64,000 bases of DNA from Peribacillus sp. FSL H8-0477 (GCF_038002765.1 NZ_JBBODE010000001.1:1054001-1118000), one strand, 5' to 3'. Shown: positions 36,582-45,267, counted from the stretch's first letter. Notes: generated from the sequence alone by a model not told the origin. Made by a program: numbers and translations.

Positions 36582-38267
36582 ATGAAAATCCAAATATCAT
36601 TTGATTCCGACTGGAGTAAGGAATTTTTACATAAAACAGCTGAAGATGGACCATGGGCTAATTGGGATTTGTATAAGCTTGCCATTGAAGCGGAAACGCA
36701 TTTAGCTATCCCAGAGTTTAACGGCCTTCAAGCGCCGAAACATTTACCACAGCTAAAGCCGCTTCCTCATCAGCTGGAAGTAGCTAGGCAGGTTGTGGAG
36801 ACCATGCATGGAAAAGCTATCTTAGCTGATGAAGTGGGTTTAGGAAAAACAATTGAAGCAGGTTTAATATTAAAAGAATATATGATTCGCGGACTCGTAA
36901 AAAAAGTATTAATCCTAGTTCCCGCCTCCCTTGTCAGTCAATGGGCCTTTGAATTAAATACAAAATTCCATATTCCAGCGGTGATTCAGCGAAAAAGCTA
37001 TGTCTGGGACAGCTGCGACTGTATCGTCTCTTCTATTGATACAGCCAAACGTGATCCCCACCGAGACATTATCCTTCAACAAGAATACGATTTAATAATT
37101 ATTGATGAAGCCCATAAATTAAAAAACAATAAAACAAAAAACTATGAATTTGTGCAGCGGTTAAAAAAACGCTTTTGTCTGCTTTTGACAGCTACACCTA
37201 TTCAGAATAAAGTCGAAGAAATTTTCCATCTTGTCTCACTGCTCAAACCCGGCCACCTCGGTAACGAAGCCCTGTTTTCTGAAAAGTATAAAGGCAAAGG
37301 CCGTCTTGTGTTAGAAGATGAGGATTTGAAGCTGCTCGTTAATACCGTCATGATCCGCAACCGGAGGGCAGATACTGGGATTGAATGGACCAAACGACAT
37401 GTTGAAACAACAGTTATTGATTTTTCCCCAACCGAACAAGCACTGTATGATGCAATCGTGGCGTTTAAACCCGGAGAATCCGGCAAAAGCAGCTCCTTTT
37501 CGGGGCTAACTCTTCAGCGTGAAGCATGCAGCAGCAGAGAAGCCGTTTACTATACCTTAAAAAACATGAAGGAAAAAGCCGAAAATCCGTCACCAGCTTA
37601 TTTAGAAAGCATCGATCAGCTTATCGAAAAAGTAAACGCCGTTTCGAACAATTCAAAAGCGGAAAAAACGTTAGAGCTTATACAGAAAATCAATGACAAA
37701 GTCATCATTTTCACAGAATACCGTGCCACACAGCTATACCTGCAGTGGTACCTTAAACAACACGGAATTTCATCGGTACCATTTCGAGGCGGCTTTAAAC
37801 GTGGAAAAAAAGATTGGATGCGTGAGCTTTTTCAAAATAAGGCACAGGTACTGATTGCAACTGAAGCTGGAGGAGAAGGGATTAATCTGCAATTTTGTCA
37901 TCACTTGATAAATTTCGATTTACCATGGAACCCCATGCGTCTTGAACAGCGAATCGGACGAATTCATCGTCTTGGGCAAGAGGAAGACGTTCGCATTTAC
38001 AACTTAGCTACAAGAAATACGATTGAGGATCATATTTTAAAACTATTATATGAAAAAATAAATTTATTCGAAAAAGTAATCGGCGAATTGGATGAAATTT
38101 TAACTAAGCTTGATATTGGAAATATTGAAGAATACTTAATTGATGTAGTCGGTGAATCAAAAACCGAAGGAGAGATGAAAATTAAGATGGATAATTTATC
38201 GTCATTAATTCAATTTGCTCAGCAAGTAAAGGATGGTGAAACTCATGCAGCAACAGGAAATTCATAA
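36582..38267 (+). CDS. yqhH: SNF2-family helicase YqhH
   Basis: A RapA/SNF2-type ATPase of about 561 residues. Motif I is ADEVGLGKTIEAG, motif II DEAHKLKN, motif III TATPIQNK, and the C-terminal helicase lobe has TEAGGEGINLQFCHHLINFDLPWNP and RIGRIHRLGQ. Such proteins remodel nucleoprotein or recycle RNA polymerase; the precise role of YqhH is unknown. ATG at 36582 is preferred (AGAGG 9 bases before); an ATG at 36573 touches the ribosome-binding site. Divergent from gcvT, and overlaps yqhG by 23 bases. Confidence 0.92.
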   Translation: MKIQISFDSDWSKEFLHKTAEDGPWANWDLYKLAIEAETHLAIPEFNGLQAPKHLPQLKPLPHQLEVARQVVETMHGKAILADEVGLGKTIEAGLILKEYMIRGLVKKVLILVPASLVSQWAFELNTKFHIPAVIQRKSYVWDSCDCIVSSIDTAKRDPHRDIILQQEYDLIIIDEAHKLKNNKTKNYEFVQRLKKRFCLLLTATPIQNKVEEIFHLVSLLKPGHLGNEALFSEKYKGKGRLVLEDEDLKLLVNTVMIRNRRADTGIEWTKRHVETTVIDFSPTEQALYDAIVAFKPGESGKSSSFSGLTLQREACSSREAVYYTLKNMKEKAENPSPAYLESIDQLIEKVNAVSNNSKAEKTLELIQKINDKVIIFTEYRATQLYLQWYLKQHGISSVPFRGGFKRGKKDWMRELFQNKAQVLIATEAGGEGINLQFCHHLINFDLPWNPMRLEQRIGRIHRLGQEEDVRIYNLATRNTIEDHILKLLYEKINLFEKVIGELDEILTKLDIGNIEEYLIDVVGESKTEGEMKIKMDNLSSLIQFAQQVKDGETHAATGNS

Positions 38268-39030
38268 ATTTCTACTGAACTATTTCGAAGCAAATCAATG
38301 CGAAATCATTGAAAATCACCCAACCCACCTCGTCATTGGGTTAAGTATTGAAATGGATAAGGAATTAATGAATCGCCCATTTTATTGGCATTATCTCGAA
38401 AAAACAGGGGGTGTGCCTAACCCCATGACACTAACTCTGATTACCGATTCATTGAACGCACCAGAAGATTTAAAAGGAGAGCATATTCATTTTGGTTCGC
38501 CTCGTCTCCATCAAATTTTTCAATCAACGAAAAAGCTAGCTGGCTTTATTCGCCTATACGAAGACGCTGCTGTCACTTCACAGCAGCCTCTCTATCCTTG
38601 GCTATGTCTTAATGTAAAGATATCGTACCAATGCGACAGGAAGAAAGATATTTGCCTTTCAATCGGACTGAACTTAATTTCAGGAGAAATTAAAGAAGCA
38701 TTTCACGAAAGAATCGTACGCCTTAAGGTCACACCAAAAATCCCTGACCTGTTCTTCAACCTCTCACCATTAATTATGCCTGCCAGCGGTCTTACACGTC
38801 TCGATGGATATATTAGAAAAACATTTGAAGGAGATGATCACAGCTGGGCTGAGGAGGCAATCGTCCGTTGGGACAACGACTTAAACCTGCTCGACCGTTT
38901 TTATGACGGGCAAGAAGAAGATGAAAATTACCAAACTGAAAAAGCCGCCCTCCGTGCACAATACGAACCTAAGATTGATATCTCCGTTATCAACGGCGGC
39001 CTGTTTTATCTGACTGAAAAAGCTGTTTAA
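38245..39030 (+). CDS. yqhG: Conserved protein YqhG
   Basis: 261 residues, mixed alpha/beta, no membrane segment or recognisable catalytic motif. The start MQQQEIHKFLLNYFEANQCE at 38245 is preferred with GGTG 6 bases before; two earlier in-frame starts (38233, 38236) exist. It overlaps the end of yqhH, and the pair is conserved in Bacillus, suggesting that it works with the YqhH helicase. The function is unknown. Confidence 0.88.
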   Translation: MQQQEIHKFLLNYFEANQCEIIENHPTHLVIGLSIEMDKELMNRPFYWHYLEKTGGVPNPMTLTLITDSLNAPEDLKGEHIHFGSPRLHQIFQSTKKLAGFIRLYEDAAVTSQQPLYPWLCLNVKISYQCDRKKDICLSIGLNLISGEIKEAFHERIVRLKVTPKIPDLFFNLSPLIMPASGLTRLDGYIRKTFEGDDHSWAEEAIVRWDNDLNLLDRFYDGQEEDENYQTEKAALRAQYEPKIDISVINGGLFYLTEKAV

Positions 39031-39065
39031 TCTAACGATTGGATCTGGCAGGGTGTTAAATGGCT

Positions 39066-39175
39066 GTATTCGGCCCTTTCTGTTGATTATCCGGCCCTTT
39101 TTGAAGTTTATTCGGCCCTTTTTTGTAATCATTCGGCCCAAACCAAGATTTATTCGGCCCTTTCTCATAATCATT
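39066..39175. repeat. 21-bp minisatellite, five units
   Basis: CGGCCC occurs at 39071, 39092, 39113, 39134 and 39154, i.e. at 21, 21, 21 and 20 bases. The unit is about ATTCGGCCCTTTytgTtaTnT. It lies between the convergent yqhG and yqzE. Both strands are open through it (heptapeptides IRPFxxx or KGRIxxx), but neither reading has a supported gene around it. Confidence 0.9.
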
Positions 39176-39243
39176 AAAAAAGAGGCTGCCCCACTGAACC
39201 GACCCCCGAAAGTTTTCGGGGTCACCTCAATTGGGACAGCCTC
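39175..39243 (-). terminator. Terminator of comG-yqzE
   Basis: GAGGCTGCCC (39182-39191) pairs with GGGACAGCCTC (39233-39243). An inner hairpin ACCCCCGAAA/TTCGGGGT sits inside. On the minus strand a TTTTTT run follows. Confidence 0.85.
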
Positions 39244-39258
39244 ACAATATACGCACAG

Positions 39259-39432
39259 TTATTTACGAAAAAACATTTTTAAAGCAAAGGGAATAAACCC
39301 GAACAAACGAAAGGACAGTTCAGTCTTTTCATCTCTTTTTTGTTCCCGGCGTTCTTTCCGTTCCGATTTTGGCACCTGAAAATAACGGACAAGCTGTTGC
39401 GTTATATATTTAATATAATCGTTTGTAGACAT
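39259..39432 (-). CDS. yqzE: Small conserved protein YqzE
   Basis: 57 residues: MSTNDYIKYITQQLVRYF, then a basic stretch (PKSERKERREQKRDEK) and SFRLFGFIPFALKMFFRK. It closely resembles B. subtilis YqzE, which also lies at the end of the comG operon. AGGTGA lies about 7 bases before the ATG. It follows comGG by 61 bases with no terminator between, so is probably read with comG. Function unknown. Confidence 0.88.
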   Translation of the reverse strand: MSTNDYIKYITQQLVRYFQVPKSERKERREQKRDEKTELSFRLFGFIPFALKMFFRK

Positions 39433-39493
39433 TATCAATCACCTACTAAACAGCATGCACACTATTCCCGTTTTCTATTCCGCTTACAGCCCG

Positions 39494-39874
39494 TCACTTT
39501 TCCACCCATTCTATCATCTTGTGTAAATCGGTATGATAGTAAACCACTGCTTCTTTATGATGATTGTTTTTCGTCACTGCCGATAAGTCAATTGTAATCG
39601 TATCCTCACTCCTCGTTTTTACTTTGTAATTAACCGTCCCATTTGGATACTTAAAGCTCCCCGATTCCTCAACCAAAATTTGATCTGTTTTAAGTCCTAT
39701 TTCGAGATCAATCAATGCAAGCCTCATCAAATGATCCGCGATAAGGCGCTCTTCCACTGCTTTATAAAAGTGTTTTTCCCCAATGAATCTATCTGATGTG
39801 AAGATAGCAATCATACACAAGGATGCCGACAGAATCATTATCATCGGCAGTGAATAGCCTTTTTCGTTATCCAT
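39494..39874 (-). CDS. comGG: Competence pseudopilus protein ComGG
   Basis: 126 residues with a short N-terminus MDNEKGYSLPMIMILSASLCMI, a single hydrophobic segment and a diverged C-terminal domain. It lacks the perfect prepilin cleavage motif, as ComGG usually does. It is a minor component of the DNA-uptake pseudopilus. It overlaps comGF by 8 bases. Assignment rests mostly on position as the seventh comG gene. Confidence 0.8.
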   Translation of the reverse strand: MDNEKGYSLPMIMILSASLCMIAIFTSDRFIGEKHFYKAVEERLIADHLMRLALIDLEIGLKTDQILVEESGSFKYPNGTVNYKVKTRSEDTITIDLSAVTKNNHHKEAVVYYHTDLHKMIEWVEK

Positions 39875-40352
39875 CCTGCCTAACTCCTACAAAGTTAATA
39901 TACGGAGTAATGGATCGAGTATAAAGCTTTCCTCCTTTGTCAGTTACCTCAATGACAATTAATTTCCCTTCCTTTTTCACGGAAAATCGAGATACATTCT
40001 GCAGAACTACGTCATGACCGGTCCCATTTACCCTTCTACGCAGCTTATCTCCAAACTGCTCAAATAAGACGATTTCATTATTCTTAACCGAGAGAAATAG
40101 TTTATTTCCTGAAACCTTCTGATCTGTAGATAGATAAACCTGCCGCTTAAATTGATTCAAGAATATTTCCCATTCTTTCGGATTTATTCCCACATCAGTC
40201 CGTAAAGAGGTATGAACATTTGTCAGCATCTGCAATATTAATGAGGAGATTGCTAGAAATATGGACAGCGAGACAAGTAGTTCAATTAAGGTAAAGCCCC
40301 TTTTATTTTGTAGAGTCACAAAGAGTTTCGATTTGTTTTGCCCCCGTTTCAT
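39867..40352 (-). CDS. comGF: Competence pseudopilin ComGF
   Basis: About 161 residues with the prepilin signal KRGFTLIELLVSLSIFLAISS near residue 17-37, then the globular domain containing GNKLFLSVKNNEIVLFEQFGDKLRRRVNGTG. ATG at 40352 is taken, with GAAGGGTG about 10 bases upstream; GTG at 40361 is possible. It overlaps the end of comGE by 50 bases. Confidence 0.85.
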   Translation of the reverse strand: MKRGQNKSKLFVTLQNKRGFTLIELLVSLSIFLAISSLILQMLTNVHTSLRTDVGINPKEWEIFLNQFKRQVYLSTDQKVSGNKLFLSVKNNEIVLFEQFGDKLRRRVNGTGHDVVLQNVSRFSVKKEGKLIVIEVTDKGGKLYTRSITPYINFVGVRQDG

Positions 40353-40638
40353 AACTGACACACCCTTCTACCATCCCTGGGAATTCTGAATCCGCACGCC
40401 ATGACAATGAGTAAATCACCCCTTCCCATTCAAGCATCCCGTTAGTTGCTGATAATTCACCTACACTATAGGCAGCAAGTTTTTCATAAAGAACATGATA
40501 AGCGGACGTCCTCATCTCCGTATTATGCCGATCAAGCGCAACACTTTGTACAACAGGTACGATCGACACAGCAATAAAACAGCACATAGAGAAAGCAACA
40601 AGCATCTCAAGGAAAATATACCCTTTCGAATTATTCAA
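40303..40638 (-). CDS. comGE: Competence pseudopilin ComGE
   Basis: 111 residues. The N-terminus NNSKGYIFLEMLVAFSMCCFIAVSIVP is a diverged prepilin signal and membrane helix. Minor pseudopilin of the comG machine. It overlaps comGD by 8 bases and comGF by about 50. Identified by operon position and the signal. Confidence 0.83.
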   Translation of the reverse strand: MNNSKGYIFLEMLVAFSMCCFIAVSIVPVVQSVALDRHNTEMRTSAYHVLYEKLAAYSVGELSATNGMLEWEGVIYSLSWRADSEFPGMVEGCVSYETGAKQIETLCDSTK

Positions 40639-41095
40639 TGCGAAATCGCCCGCTTCCTAGATTAAAGATAATTTTGTATAGCTTTTCATTTGTTTCAATC
40701 AGCCAAGTTCCTCCTTTTGAAATATTTCCATTAGGCGTAAAGACAACCCCTTGACCGAGGACCCCGCCATTAAAAGTAATTTCTTCCGGCACTTTCCGTT
40801 CGAGGATGTGTTCAGCCGAAGTTCCTGTATTAGCGAGATACCTTCCTTTCTTCAAATCAAATGTAAAAGTGACATATAACTGATTGCTAATGGCGTATTC
40901 CTGACTTCTGTATAGGTCATCACTGAGCTGAATCAAAAAGAAGCTCGTATCCAGTTTTTTAACGAAAGGAGGAAACATTCCAAAGCCAAGTGATGTCAAC
41001 AGCATAAATACAGATAATACAAGGAGCATTTCAACTAACGTATAACCCCTTGATCCTAATCTGGTATGGTTACTTTCCGTCGCTTGCAGCAACAA
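40631..41095 (-). CDS. comGD: Competence pseudopilin ComGD
   Basis: About 154 residues with the prepilin motif SRGYTLVEMLLVLSVFMLLTS and a C-terminal domain ending LGSGRFRIE. The start is taken as TTG at 41095, 5-6 bases after GGAGAGGT; an ATG at 41116 would put that ribosome-binding site inside the gene. It overlaps comGC by about 26 bases. Confidence 0.87.
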   Translation of the reverse strand: MLLQATESNHTRLGSRGYTLVEMLLVLSVFMLLTSLGFGMFPPFVKKLDTSFFLIQLSDDLYRSQEYAISNQLYVTFTFDLKKGRYLANTGTSAEHILERKVPEEITFNGGVLGQGVVFTPNGNISKGGTWLIETNEKLYKIIFNLGSGRFRIE

Positions 41096-41408
41096 CGGAT
41101 ACCTCTCCCTTCGCATTAATTGAAACTTCGGATTTATTTGGACAGGAAGTTTGCTTTAAATACCCTTCTGAAGCCAGCTCTGAGATACTTGTCGGCAGCA
41201 CGTTTTTGTCGATTTGGTAGGCTTGAACCTGTGATTGCACCATCTTAACAAACGCCTCGCACCCCTTTTCTTGGATGGAAGACTGGTTCTTCGTAATATT
41301 TGGAACTGTAATGATTAATAGAATGGAAATGACCATTAATACGACGAGCATCTCAATTAATGTAAATCCTTTTTCATTTTTGACTCTTTTCATTATTTTT
41401 CGAAGCAT
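41070..41408 (-). CDS. comGC: Major competence pseudopilin ComGC
   Basis: 112 residues with a textbook prepilin leader KGFTLIEMLVVLMVISILLIITVPN, cleaved after the glycine by ComC, and two cysteines in the body (GCEAF and TSCPNK) for a stabilising disulfide. It forms the shaft of the DNA-uptake pseudopilus. GGGAGG lies 7 bases before the ATG. Confidence 0.95.
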   Translation of the reverse strand: MLRKIMKRVKNEKGFTLIEMLVVLMVISILLIITVPNITKNQSSIQEKGCEAFVKMVQSQVQAYQIDKNVLPTSISELASEGYLKQTSCPNKSEVSINAKGEVSVVAASDGK

Positions 41409-41424
41409 TACGATTCCTCCCTAA

Positions 41425-42456
41425 TTAAATATCTTTCATTAAAGAAAACATGGGTAATAATACAGCCAGGTAGATGGAAATGACCAGGATGCCGACAAAC
41501 GAAAATAAAGCAGGCTGGACGATTCGCATCGCCAATGTCATCCTCTCCTCAATCTTTTCCAATAGATAACGGCTGTAATGAAACAATTCTTGATCCAGAC
41601 GACCATATTTCAAACCATTTGCGGCGACAATACTAAAATTTTTATCAAAGTACGGCATCGCTTTTAGAATGTCCTCAAGGGGCTTTCCTTCTGTCAGCTC
41701 ATTTTTAATAAGTAAACAGAGATTCTTATAGAAAGGCTGCTGCTGATTTTCTGAAAATAACAAGATACTTTCTTTCAATGACAACCCGCCCGAAAGAAGG
41801 CTGCTAAATTGACTTGCAAAAAATTGAGTTTCATACAGTTTAATGAAAGGACCTAATATGGGGATTTTCAAGAGTAAAAGGCGGCGTTTAAGGGGTGAAA
41901 GTTTCATATACCAGAATTGTCTGAGGAGTACACCAAGTATGACCGCCGCTCCAAGGAGATACGGCAGATAAGACAGGAAAGACGAGGCAAGTCTGACGAA
42001 TGCTAAAAAACCATTTTCTTTCGCGTCCATTGAAGAGAATAGAACTTCGAACTGTGGCAGCAATACGCCTTGCAGCATGTAAAATGCGCCTCCAACAAAG
42101 AGAAGCAGTAAAACGGGATACACTAACAGCTTTTGAATTTTTTCCATATCAGAAGATCTTTTCTCCCAATAGGTGCCTGCCTCCTTCAGTGCACGTGATA
42201 GATCACCATATTGCTCGGCATAATAAATAAAACTAATGAGCTGTGGATGAAACTTTAATGCGGTTAAAACTGCATAAAATGGATAACCCCTCATCAACTC
42301 TTCAACCGCTTCATCCAAGTCCACTTTTTTCTTTTTGGTTTCTTGAAACTTCAGAAATTGAATTCCGTCGGAGAGCGAATAACCATACTCAAGCAATTCC
42401 CCCAGCTTTAATAGAAACGAAGCCTGTTCGGTCATTTTCCATTTACTTCGTTTCAT
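41425..42456 (-). CDS. comGB: Competence platform membrane protein ComGB
   Basis: A GspF/PilC-type inner-membrane platform of about 343 residues for pseudopilus assembly. Two T2SSF domains with hydrophobic helices (LLVYPVLLLLFVGGAFYML, YLPYLLGAAVILGVLL, LFSFVGILVISIYLAVLLP). ATG at 42456 overlaps the comGA stop by 14 bases and has GGTG 7 bases before. Earlier in-frame ATGs (42462, 42477, 42525) would overlap comGA more deeply. Confidence 0.93.
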   Translation of the reverse strand: MKRSKWKMTEQASFLLKLGELLEYGYSLSDGIQFLKFQETKKKKVDLDEAVEELMRGYPFYAVLTALKFHPQLISFIYYAEQYGDLSRALKEAGTYWEKRSSDMEKIQKLLVYPVLLLLFVGGAFYMLQGVLLPQFEVLFSSMDAKENGFLAFVRLASSFLSYLPYLLGAAVILGVLLRQFWYMKLSPLKRRLLLLKIPILGPFIKLYETQFFASQFSSLLSGGLSLKESILLFSENQQQPFYKNLCLLIKNELTEGKPLEDILKAMPYFDKNFSIVAANGLKYGRLDQELFHYSRYLLEKIEERMTLAMRIVQPALFSFVGILVISIYLAVLLPMFSLMKDI

Positions 42457-43516
42457 GTTCATACACCAGTCGTTCATATTCTTCCGCTTCGATGTATCCG
42501 AAAGCAATGGCCTTACTGATTTCATGTTTTAGCTGCCTATAGCCTGCCTGATGCGTCTCACCCTTGGCTGCCTTTAAGGCTTCGATCAGCTCTTTTCCAT
42601 ATAGCAATTCATAGACACTTGCCCGTTTAGCGCGTTTTTGAACCATGCATTCCGGGGTGCACCCACTGCTTCCACAGCTAGGACAGTGTAATTCAACCAG
42701 TCTTTGTGCAGTTATGGCAATTAAGGTCTGTTCAACTTCAATCCAGCTGACACCGAATTCAAGTAATCGGTATATCGCTCCCTTTGCATCTCTAGTATGC
42801 ATGGTTGTAAGAATTAAATGACCTGTCATGGCTGCCCTGACGGCAATTTTGGCCGTTTCCGCATCGCGAATTTCACCAACCATGATAATATCTGGGTCAT
42901 GTCTTAAAGCGGCTTTTAGTCCGACAGAATAAGTAATTCCTGCTTTTTCATTAATTTGTACTTGGAGAACATTTTCTGATTCGTTTTCAATGGGATCTTC
43001 GAGTGTGATGACATTTCTGTTAATCATGTCTCTAGCATGATGAAGTAACGAATAGAGGGTTGTTGTTTTACCGCTGCCTGTAGGACCAGTGAATATGATC
43101 ATTCCATGGGAATGCTTCAGGAGGGCAATTAATTTATTGGCGGTAATAGAGAAAAGGGAAAGCTGTTCGAGAGGCAAAATGCTTTGCTGAGGGATTAAGC
43201 GAATAACGAGGCTTTCTGAGTAGGTGCCTGGCAAGGTCGACAACCGAAGACCCACCATCCGGCCTTCTAGATTCATTGTTAATGCACCACTCTGGGGGCG
43301 CCTCTTTTCTCCGATATCCATAGATGCCAGAAATTTCAGATGAGAGATTAACCGATCTGACTCATCTTGAGTCAGTACTTCCTGTGGAACAAGCTTGTTA
43401 TCGATGCGAAATTGAACAAGGGGTCCTTCTTTGCGGGGGAGAATGTGGATGTCCGAAGCAGATAATCGGACGGCACGAGATAAAATACTGTCTGCAGTCT
43501 TTTCAATTGATTCCAA
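42443..43516 (-). CDS. comGA: Competence traffic ATPase ComGA
   Basis: The type II secretion/type IV pilus ATPase (GspE family) that powers pseudopilus assembly. The 357 residues show Walker A GPTGSGKTTTLYSLL, the Asp box ITLEDPIE, Walker B HDPDIIMVGEIRD and the His box TTMHTRDA. A cysteine cluster CPSCGSSGCTPEC is present. The start is TTG, 7 bases after the GGAGGTGA site; the nearby ATG is out of frame. It begins the comGA-GG operon. I could not find a clear ComK box in the short upstream region. Confidence 0.95.
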   Translation of the reverse strand: MESIEKTADSILSRAVRLSASDIHILPRKEGPLVQFRIDNKLVPQEVLTQDESDRLISHLKFLASMDIGEKRRPQSGALTMNLEGRMVGLRLSTLPGTYSESLVIRLIPQQSILPLEQLSLFSITANKLIALLKHSHGMIIFTGPTGSGKTTTLYSLLHHARDMINRNVITLEDPIENESENVLQVQINEKAGITYSVGLKAALRHDPDIIMVGEIRDAETAKIAVRAAMTGHLILTTMHTRDAKGAIYRLLEFGVSWIEVEQTLIAITAQRLVELHCPSCGSSGCTPECMVQKRAKRASVYELLYGKELIEALKAAKGETHQAGYRQLKHEISKAIAFGYIEAEEYERLVYEHETK

Positions 43517-43574
43517 TCATAAATCACCTCCATATTTAGTGTAATGATTAATTTCGACCCTTCCCGCCAAATTC

Positions 43575-43613
43575 CTGCAAGAAAAATAAAAATAACCTCC
43601 ATTTTTTTGGAGG
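43575..43613 (-). terminator. Terminator of mgsR
   Basis: CCTCC(A) at 43596-43601 pairs with TGGAGG at 43608-43613; on the minus strand TTATTTTTATTTTT follows. It lies between mgsR and comGA. Confidence 0.75.
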
Positions 43614-43633
43614 CACTTAATCTAGCTATCTAT

Positions 43634-44026
43634 CTAGTAACTTAAGCATAGGTTCAGCTTTGTATCCTGCTTCGAAGGCAGCAGATTCATAAGGGCATCC
43701 GCGTTATGGCCAATAATTAATTTTTCTCCGTCAGTTATAATCGGTCGACGCAGCAGCTTAGGTTCACTTGCCAATAATTGGAGGACATTTGATAAGGACA
43801 TTTCATCCATATTAATATTTAAGCGTTTAAATGTTTCACTTCTTGTGGCTAGAATTTCATCCAATCCTTCAGTTGTTAAGGCAAGAATTTTCTTTAATTC
43901 ATCTGTTGTCGGTCCATCGCGGAAAATATGCCGTTCTTGAAATGTAATTTGATTGTTTGTCAGCCATTTCTTAGTCTTTCGGCAAGAAGTACAACTTGGA
44001 TAGGAAAAAAAGAGTAATTCTTTCAT
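43634..44026 (-). CDS. mgsR: Spx-family regulator MgsR
   Basis: An ArsC/Spx-fold protein of 130 residues with the redox CXXC at SYPSCTSCRKTKKWL and the RPI motif LLRRPIITD. Spx-type proteins bind the RNA polymerase alpha subunit and change promoter choice under disulfide stress; MgsR in B. subtilis controls a subset of the general stress response and sits at the same locus. Start MKELLFFSYPSC is chosen with GGAGAG 8 bases before; an ATG seven codons earlier lacks one. Spx itself must be elsewhere. Confidence 0.9.
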   Translation of the reverse strand: MKELLFFSYPSCTSCRKTKKWLTNNQITFQERHIFRDGPTTDELKKILALTTEGLDEILATRSETFKRLNINMDEMSLSNVLQLLASEPKLLRRPIITDGEKLIIGHNADALMNLLPSKQDTKLNLCLSY

Positions 44027-44193
44027 CCGTAACACTCTCCATTTCATTTAATTATCTATTAAGGTCATTGTATAACTTTTGTATAAACTTTGTACAGTCA
44101 TTTGCACGAAATATTCAAAAATATTTTTCATTAAAGTAGGTATAGGATCCATTCTTCTTATGTAACTTCATTCCAATGTAACCAGGACTGTAT

Positions 44194-44199
44194 TATAAT
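44194..44199 (+). promoter_or_regulatory. Candidate -10 of the HTH regulator gene
   Basis: TATAAT lies 28 bases before the ATG at 44228; the -35 at the right spacing (TTCCAA, 17 bases) is poor, hinting at an activator. Confidence 0.4.
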
Positions 44200-44227
44200 G
44201 GTTGAAAGAGCAGTATGAGGTGAGGGA

Positions 44228-44920
44228 ATGGAACAAACGTTAAAAATCACAAATGTATTAGCTGATCCAACTCGTTATCACATTTATCAATACATTGTGA
44301 AACAGCACAAAGAGGTCATTGTGCAAGAAATAGCGGACGCTTTTGAGATTCATCCAAATGTTGCCCGGATGCATTTAACTAAACTCCAAGATGTGAGTTT
44401 AATTACTTCAGAAACGAAAAAGACCGGCAAAGGCGGCCGGCCAGGCAGAACCTATAAATTAGCCGATGAAGTCATTCAGCTTCATTTCCCGTACCGTGAT
44501 TATCAGCTTTTAGCAAAGATCGCCATTGAAAGCATGATGTCTCTTGGGGAAGCTGGAGAAAAAGCTCTTTTTGAAACAGGTCGTTCTTTCGGTTCTGAAC
44601 TGGTTAAACAGCAAACCATGTCAGCACAACCGTATCTCACTTTCAATGATAAGCTGGCTATAGTAAAAAATGCAGCAACACTCGCAGGTTTTAGTCCAGA
44701 GTTTCAAATTAGCGAAGACCAGACCACGATTTACTTCCAAATCCATAATTGTCCATTTAAAGAATTAGCCAAGCACAACAGCAGTACCATATGTTCTATG
44801 CATAATGCCTATCTGCTCGGCATGTTTAATTCCGTGTTTACAAATGTTCAATTAGTGGAGGGTGAGAACATGATTAATGGCTGTGATTTATGCTCTTATC
44901 GTGTTTCTGTTACGGACTAG
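44228..44920 (+). CDS. HTH transcriptional regulator with C-terminal four-cysteine domain
   Basis: 230 residues. An N-terminal winged helix (ArsR/DeoR-like: VLADPTRYHIYQYIVKQH, IHPNVARMHLTKLQDVSLI) is followed by a GRPGRTYKL wing and a helical middle. The C-terminal domain has cysteines at 175, 189, 219 and 222 (NCPFKEL, ICSMH, GCDLCSYRV), an arrangement reminiscent of SufR-type iron-sulfur regulators. I infer a metal or Fe-S sensor; the regulon is unknown. It is divergent from the redox regulator mgsR and followed by yqgY. Confidence 0.8.
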   Translation: MEQTLKITNVLADPTRYHIYQYIVKQHKEVIVQEIADAFEIHPNVARMHLTKLQDVSLITSETKKTGKGGRPGRTYKLADEVIQLHFPYRDYQLLAKIAIESMMSLGEAGEKALFETGRSFGSELVKQQTMSAQPYLTFNDKLAIVKNAATLAGFSPEFQISEDQTTIYFQIHNCPFKELAKHNSSTICSMHNAYLLGMFNSVFTNVQLVEGENMINGCDLCSYRVSVTD

Positions 44921-45009
44921 ATACAAACTAAGCTTTACATCATATCATCAAGTCATTTATAATTATTTAGTGATTACCATCATTGGGGAAAAAAGGGGAG
45001 GTTTACACA

Positions 45010-45252
45010 ATGGATCGTATGTTCAGGGTTTGTGGTTTTTGGACTGGAATTATGGCGGTATTTTTCTATTTAGGCCATATGCATGAAATGTCCTTACTTT
45101 TCTTCGGACAAACTGGATTTTTTGTACTTTTAAGTTATTTAAAGCTTTCTGAACGCATGTATATCTACGTATTTGGGGCGTATTTGACTGTATTCTTTGT
45201 AGGATTTAGTTATTATACCGTATTTATGATGACACCAGGTGCGGCTCACTAA
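45010..45252 (+). CDS. yqgY: DUF2626 membrane protein YqgY
   Basis: 80 residues, MDRMFRVCGFWTGIMAVFFYLGHM, with three hydrophobic helices. It is nearly the same throughout Bacillus (ILxLSERMYIYVFGAYLT-type core). GGGGAGG lies 8 bases before the ATG; an in-frame TTG at 44983 precedes that site. Function unknown. Lies 89 bases after the regulator gene. Confidence 0.9.
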   Translation: MDRMFRVCGFWTGIMAVFFYLGHMHEMSLLFFGQTGFFVLLSYLKLSERMYIYVFGAYLTVFFVGFSYYTVFMMTPGAAH

Positions 45253-45267
45253 AAAGCCTACATAGCT

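Noticed and set aside
39066-39175. Possible CRISPR array
   Set aside because: The unit is 21 bp without distinct spacers of constant length, and no cas genes are present.
38881-39379. Open frames on both strands with heptapeptide repeats (IRPFxxx / KGRIxxx)
   Set aside because: They are the 21-bp minisatellite read in frame and overlap yqhG, yqzE and a terminator; no supported start.
43517-43633. ComK box upstream of comGA
   Set aside because: No pair of AAAA-N5-TTTT motifs at acceptable spacing was found.
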